A stretch of 8,920 nt of DNA from an uncultured Verrucomicrobiota bacterium (GTDB lineage: Bacteria > Verrucomicrobiota > Verrucomicrobiia > Methylacidiphilales > Verrucolacustridaceae): positions 1-8,920 of the forward strand of contig CAIVGD010000146.1 of the NCBI GenBank assembly GCA_903905395.1, read 5' to 3'. Under the pieces are notes generated by a model. The model worked only from the letters and a program-made list of their open reading frames with translations. It had not been told where the DNA came from and ran no database searches. Shown piece by piece: positions 6,025 to 8,920 of this stretch. The translations under genes and the position numbers were made by a program. Positions within the stretch are counted from its first letter, which is position 1; each line of letters opens with the position of its first letter.

Positions 6025-7236
6025 CTATTCCCCCAGATTGATCCGCACGTACTTTTCCGAAAGATCGGTCGTCAACATCCGATACCCGCCCTTGCCCAAA
6101 TTCAGGTTTACTTGAATGGAAACGCGCGACCTCCGCGCCGCCGCCTTCAACCTCCCCGGCGGCGTGGCCGTTGCCATCCCGCCCCGGACCGCCGCCACTC
6201 CGTCGTAATGTATGTCCACCAACTCCTCCCTCATCCGCGCCCCGCTGGCCCCGATCGCCCCCATGATCCGACCCCAGTTGGGATCCCCCCCGCTCCAGGA
6301 AGTCTTGACCAAAGCCGACCGCACCACCGCCTCCGCCATTTTTTTGGCGTCAGCCTCGGTCGCCGCCCCGTTCACCGCCAGCTCGATCACCCGCGTCATC
6401 CCCTCCCCATCCCCCACAATCTTTTTTGCCATCTCCAACATCACCAGCTTGAGAGCCGCCGAAAATTTTCCCATGTCCGCATCGTAACTCTTCAACGGGG
6501 TGTTTCCCGCCGCCCCGTTCGCCAACACCAGCACGGTGTCGTTTGTGCTCATGTCCCCATCCACGCTGATCCGGTTGAAACTCTCCTCCACGGCCTCGCT
6601 CGTCACCCGGGCGAGGGTCTTGCGATCCACCGCCGCATCAGTCGTCACCACGCAAAGCATCGTCGCCATGTTCGGATGGATCATCCCCGCCCCCTTGGCC
6701 ATCGCCCCGATCGTCACCCTTCTTCCACCCAAAATCAGCCGGACCGCACCTTCTTTCCTCACCGTGTCCGATGTCATTATCGCCCGGGCCGCCACCGATC
6801 CGCGATCCGGTTTAAGAAGCTTCACGCACTTTTTGATTCCACGTAAAACTTTGCGGATCGGCAGAGGCACCCCTATCCGTCCCGTGGAACAAACCAGCAC
6901 CTCGTGCGGCTTACACCGCAAGGCCGCGGCCGTTTCTGCCGTCATCTTCTTCGCATCCGCAATGCCCCGCACCCCCGTGCAGGCGTTGGCGTTGCCGCTA
7001 TTGAGAATCACCGCCCTAATCTTTCCTTTTTTCAAATATTGCTGGCTCACCCGCACCGGTCCGGCCTTCACCTGATTCGTCGTGAACGCACCCGCCGCCT
7101 CGGCCGGCTGGGTCGAAACCAGCAGGGCCATGTCTTTCTCCCGCCCCGGCTTGATCCCGGCATGAATCCCCGACGCAAGGAATCCCTTAGGCGAAGTCAC
7201 GCTCCCTGCTTGGATCCACGCGAGAGTCTGGTTCAC
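6025..7236 (-). CDS. argJ: Glutamate N-acetyltransferase (ornithine acetyltransferase), ArgJ
   Basis: ArgJ moves the acetyl group from N-acetylornithine to glutamate, recycling it through the arginine pathway; bifunctional forms also use acetyl-CoA. The precursor self-cleaves before a threonine nucleophile. I choose the GTG at 7236-7234, giving 403 residues: it overlaps the argC stop as GTGA, and GGGGAGGG lies 9 bases upstream. An ATG at 7263 in the same frame would add nine residues (412) but has no Shine-Dalgarno. Motifs, counted from the GTG: SPKGFLASGIHAGIK (15-29), LNSGNANACTG (78-88), STGRIG with the oxyanion-hole Thr118-Gly119 (117-122), KGAGMIHPNMATML (181-194) with nucleophile Thr192, SVDGDMSTNDT (224-234) and SGGDPNWGR (315-323). 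The C-terminus YVRIN is typical. Whether it is mono- or bifunctional cannot be told from sequence; it depends on argA or argE elsewhere. Confidence 0.95.
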   Translation of the reverse strand: MNQTLAWIQAGSVTSPKGFLASGIHAGIKPGREKDMALLVSTQPAEAAGAFTTNQVKAGPVRVSQQYLKKGKIRAVILNSGNANACTGVRGIADAKKMTAETAAALRCKPHEVLVCSTGRIGVPLPIRKVLRGIKKCVKLLKPDRGSVAARAIMTSDTVRKEGAVRLILGGRRVTIGAMAKGAGMIHPNMATMLCVVTTDAAVDRKTLARVTSEAVEESFNRISVDGDMSTNDTVLVLANGAAGNTPLKSYDADMGKFSAALKLVMLEMAKKIVGDGEGMTRVIELAVNGAATEADAKKMAEAVVRSALVKTSWSGGDPNWGRIMGAIGASGARMREELVDIHYDGVAAVRGGMATATPPGRLKAAARRSRVSIQVNLNLGKGGYRMLTTDLSEKYVRINLGE

Positions 7237-8267
7237 CAGTCGAGTCCCTCCCCTTCCGCGCATCCATGCCGTAGATTAAAACAGTGCACCGCCTGACCGG
7301 CCGCCCCTTTGCCCAGATTATCGATCGCCACGATGACCAACCCCCGCCCCGTCCACTCATCCACCCGCACGGCCAGCTCTGCCCCATGCCGCCCCACCAT
7401 CCGTTTCGTTTCAGGCAAAGCCTCCCCCTCCAACACCCGGACCGCCACAGCCTTCCGATAAAACTTCCGGTACACCTTGTCCAATTCCGCCGCGGAGGTT
7501 CCTTTCTTCAACGGAAAGGAGATCGAGGTAAGCATGCCCCGGTGGAGCGGTGCCAGATGTGGAACAAAAGCCACCCGGACGGCGCTCCCGGCAATCGCGG
7601 AGAGCTCCTGCTCAATCTCCGGCCGATGCCGGTGCTGCGGGATGCTGTACGCCCGCAAATTGTCGTGGCACTCCCCAAAAAGATAAGCGGACTCCACTTT
7701 TTTTCCAGCACCCGACACCCCGCTCATCGCCGAGATGACGATTCCACCATCCGCCACCACTCCCGCCTGCAAAGCTGGCGCCAGTCCGAGGATGGCCGTG
7801 GTCGGGTAACAACCGGGACACGCCACCAGATCCGCTTGTTTGATCTTCTCCCCATAAATTTCCGGTAACCCGTAAACCGCCTCGGCCAATCGCGCGGGCG
7901 CGGGGTGAACCACCCCGTACGTCTTCTCATAAAGCGCGGCATCCTTCAGCCGAAAATCGGCGCTCAAATCAAAAACTTTTTTCCCTGCGGCCCGCAGTTC
8001 CCCACCGATCGCGGCCGATACCCCATGCGGCAGGGCGAGAAAGAATACGTCGGCTTTTTTGGCCACTTCTCCTGCGGAAAGATCCTCGAACCGCATGGCG
8101 CCCGCCTTGCCCACTATCCCCAGCGTCTCCCCCAGCGTCTTGCCCTTGAGTTGCCGGGACGTGATCGCCGTCACCTTCATTCCCGGATGCCGGACGCAAA
8201 TGCGCACGAGTTCCTCGCCGGTATAACCGGAGGCACCTAAAATTGCGGTGGAAACAGGCGTGTTCAT
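7233..8267 (-). CDS. argC: N-acetyl-gamma-glutamyl-phosphate reductase
   Basis: ArgC reduces N-acetylglutamyl phosphate with NADPH to N-acetylglutamate semialdehyde, the third step of arginine synthesis and the step directly after ArgB. The 344-residue protein has the usual length of the long (type 1) form. Visible motifs are the dinucleotide-binding GASGYTGEEL (11-20), ALPHG (78-82), DLSADFRL (100-107), the active-site CPGCYPT (150-156) with catalytic Cys153, MSGVSGAGKK (181-190) and HRHRPEI with the catalytic-site histidines (212-218). All expected residues are present. The stop overlaps the argJ GTG by 4 bases (GTGA), implying coupled translation. Upstream lie 84 bases to rpsI, holding two palindromic elements; the stem AACGGCA-N6-TGCCGTT ends 3 bases before the ATG, where a Shine-Dalgarno would normally be, and none is seen. 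Confidence 0.96.
   Translation of the reverse strand: MNTPVSTAILGASGYTGEELVRICVRHPGMKVTAITSRQLKGKTLGETLGIVGKAGAMRFEDLSAGEVAKKADVFFLALPHGVSAAIGGELRAAGKKVFDLSADFRLKDAALYEKTYGVVHPAPARLAEAVYGLPEIYGEKIKQADLVACPGCYPTTAILGLAPALQAGVVADGGIVISAMSGVSGAGKKVESAYLFGECHDNLRAYSIPQHRHRPEIEQELSAIAGSAVRVAFVPHLAPLHRGMLTSISFPLKKGTSAAELDKVYRKFYRKAVAVRVLEGEALPETKRMVGRHGAELAVRVDEWTGRGLVIVAIDNLGKGAAGQAVHCFNLRHGCAEGEGLDW
7246..7253 (-). promoter_or_regulatory. Ribosome binding site deciding the argJ start
   Basis: On the minus strand GGGGAGGG lies 9 bases before the GTG at 7236. It sits inside the 3' end of argC. It favours the GTG over the upstream ATG at 7263, which has no purine-rich sequence before it. Confidence 0.6.
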
Positions 8268-8270
8268 GGG

Positions 8271-8290
8271 AACGGCACAATACTGCCGTT
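8271..8290 (-). repeat. Inverted repeat immediately upstream of the argC start
   Basis: AACGGCA (8271-8277) and TGCCGTT (8284-8290) are perfect 7-base complements around a 6-base loop, ending 3 bases before the argC ATG. In the mRNA it could form a hairpin covering the ribosome landing site; in DNA it could be an operator. It does not match the ArgR box pattern (TGAAT-N4-ATTCA). No T tract follows. Confidence 0.5.
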
Positions 8291-8291
8291 G

Positions 8292-8301
8292 GAATCGATT
8301 C
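8292..8301. repeat. 10-bp palindrome in the argC leader
   Basis: GAATCGATTC is a perfect palindrome 24 bases upstream of argC, next to the longer inverted repeat. It resembles an ArgR half-site arrangement (GAAT...ATTC) but with a 2-base centre in place of the usual 4, so I do not call it an ARG box. A 10-bp palindrome can arise by chance. Confidence 0.3.
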
Positions 8302-8318
8302 TTCCACTACCAACCACG

Positions 8319-8347
8319 AAAAAAGTGGCGGGAAGTGAACAACTCCC
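8319..8347 (-). terminator. Possible terminator or attenuator between rpsI and argC
   Basis: Read on the minus strand, GGGAGT (8347-8342) can pair with ACTTCCC (8336-8330) with one bulged T and a 5-base loop. Five bases later comes a run of six T (8324-8319). It begins 5 bases after the rpsI stop. The short bulged stem makes it weak, so it may allow part of the rplM-rpsI transcript to run on into argC. Confidence 0.35.
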
Positions 8348-8351
8348 AAGG

Positions 8352-8744
8352 TCAGCGCTTCGAGAACTGGAAGCGCTTCCGCGCTCCTGGCTGCCCGGGC
8401 TTCTTCCGCTCCCTCTTGCGGGGATCACGGGTGAGCAAGCCGGCCTTCTTCAAGACGGTCCGCTGCTCCGGCAACGATTGGTTGAGGGCCCTCGCTATCG
8501 CGAGACTGGCCGCTCCGGCTTGACCGGAAAGACCGCCGCCACTCGTCCAGATCCGAACATCAAAACGCTTCTCCTCTTTGAGAATCACCAGCGGCTTCAT
8601 CAACTCAATCCGGGTGGAGGGAGTGGGAAAGTACTCTTCCAAAGCCCGCCCGTTCACCGTGATCAGACCCGTACCCCGCTTGAGGAACGCCTGCGCCACG
8701 GCAGTCTTCCGCCGTCCTACCGCATGATAATCGTCGTTGGCCAT
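8352..8744 (-). CDS. rpsI: Small ribosomal subunit protein S9 (uS9)
   Basis: S9 is a core 30S subunit protein; its long basic C-terminal tail reaches the decoding site and contacts P-site tRNA. The 130-residue protein has the normal length. The N-terminal GRRKTAVA (10-17), the family signature GGGLSGQAGAASLAIARAL (69-87) and the conserved tail LTRDPRKRERKKPG (104-117) ending in SKR are all present. The start is supported by AGGA 4 bases before the ATG. It lies 15 bases after the rplM stop, the usual L13-S9 gene pair. The last codons form a perfect 8-base inverted repeat that includes the stop codon (8354-8361 with 8370-8377). Confidence 0.98.
   Translation of the reverse strand: MANDDYHAVGRRKTAVAQAFLKRGTGLITVNGRALEEYFPTPSTRIELMKPLVILKEEKRFDVRIWTSGGGLSGQAGAASLAIARALNQSLPEQRTVLKKAGLLTRDPRKRERKKPGQPGARKRFQFSKR
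8354..8377 (-). repeat. Inverted repeat spanning the rpsI stop codon
   Basis: AGCGCTTC (8354-8361) and GAAGCGCT (8370-8377) are perfect complements around an 8-base loop. The element lies within the last codons of rpsI and covers its TGA. It has no T tract directly after it. It may stabilise the 3' end of the rplM-rpsI message or simply reflect codon choice for the basic tail. Confidence 0.35.
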
Positions 8745-8759
8745 AAATTCCTACCCGCT

Positions 8760-8920
8760 TTAGCGGACTTCCACCTTTTCCGGTTGCTGAGCCACGTGAG
8801 GATGCACGGCCCCGCCATACACATAAAGTTTCTTCAAAATGACCCGCCCCAAGCGATTGTGCATCACCATCCCCTTGACCGCCGTCTGAATGAGAAGTTC
8901 CGGCCGCCGCGCCCTCCGCG
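8760..8920 (-). CDS. rplM: Large ribosomal subunit protein L13 (uL13), C-terminal part
   Basis: Only the last 52 codons and the TAA stop are in the window; the gene runs off the right edge. L13 is an early-assembling 50S subunit protein. The segment matches the family's C-terminal part: RRPELLIQTAVKGMV, then NRLGRVILKKLYVYGG, then HPHVAQQPE close to the end. The frame is open to the edge. The stop is 15 bases from the rpsI start, the standard rplM-rpsI order, so both are probably on one transcript that may extend into the arginine genes. Confidence 0.95.
   Translation of the reverse strand, partial: RRARRPELLIQTAVKGMVMHNRLGRVILKKLYVYGGAVHPHVAQQPEKVEVR

Noticed and set aside
6112..6846. Open frame of 244 codons on the + strand opposite argJ
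   Set aside because: The composition (Pro, Arg and His runs) is typical of an antisense shadow, and argJ on the other strand is complete with all catalytic motifs.
8271..8301. ArgR (ARG box) operator in front of argC
   Set aside because: The palindrome GAATCGATTC has a 2-base centre instead of the TGAAT-N4-ATTCA layout, and the other repeat (AACGGCA/TGCCGTT) has a different sequence. Neither fits well enough to name the regulator.

Overview
The window holds seven complete protein genes recognised by family, one complete gene of unknown function, and the 3' end of a ninth gene. It looks like ordinary bacterial core chromosome. I see no transposase, integrase, CRISPR array, toxin-antitoxin pair, phage gene, tRNA or rRNA. 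Genes are GC-rich (about 65% in 60-base stretches counted by hand) and spacers are AT-richer. The gene set (PPi-type phosphofructokinase, B12-dependent ribonucleotide reductase, acetyl-cycle arginine genes, weak Shine-Dalgarno signals at several starts) would suit the Planctomycetes-Verrucomicrobia-Chlamydiae group, perhaps Verrucomicrobiota. That placement is an inference and not secure.

Layout: bases 1-246 are a leader with a plausible sigma70-type promoter and a 7-bp inverted repeat at the expected transcription start. On the + strand follow a phosphofructokinase of the PPi-dependent type (247-1452) and a short YkuD-type L,D-transpeptidase (1667-2128). These converge on a minus-strand block which, read in the direction of transcription from the right edge, is rplM (cut by the edge), rpsI, argC, argJ, an unrecognised single-pass membrane protein, argB and nrdJ.

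The arginine genes are tightly packed. The argC stop overlaps a GTG start for argJ, the unknown gene starts 2 bases after argJ, and argB starts 1 base after the unknown gene. Together argJ, argB and argC cover the steps from glutamate to N-acetylglutamate semialdehyde, with the acetyl group recycled by ArgJ. ArgB lacks both sequence hallmarks of arginine-inhibited kinases, which is unusual beside argJ. Upstream sit the ribosomal protein genes rplM-rpsI, separated from argC by 84 bases holding a possible terminator and two palindromic elements.

nrdJ encodes an adenosylcobalamin-dependent (class II) ribonucleotide reductase. Upstream of it I find two imperfect NrdR-like boxes exactly 31 bp apart centre to centre, overlapping a plausible promoter.

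I did not find a clearly new multi-gene system. The best leads are the uncharacterised membrane protein embedded in the arginine operon, the predicted lack of arginine feedback on ArgB, and the nrdJ control region.
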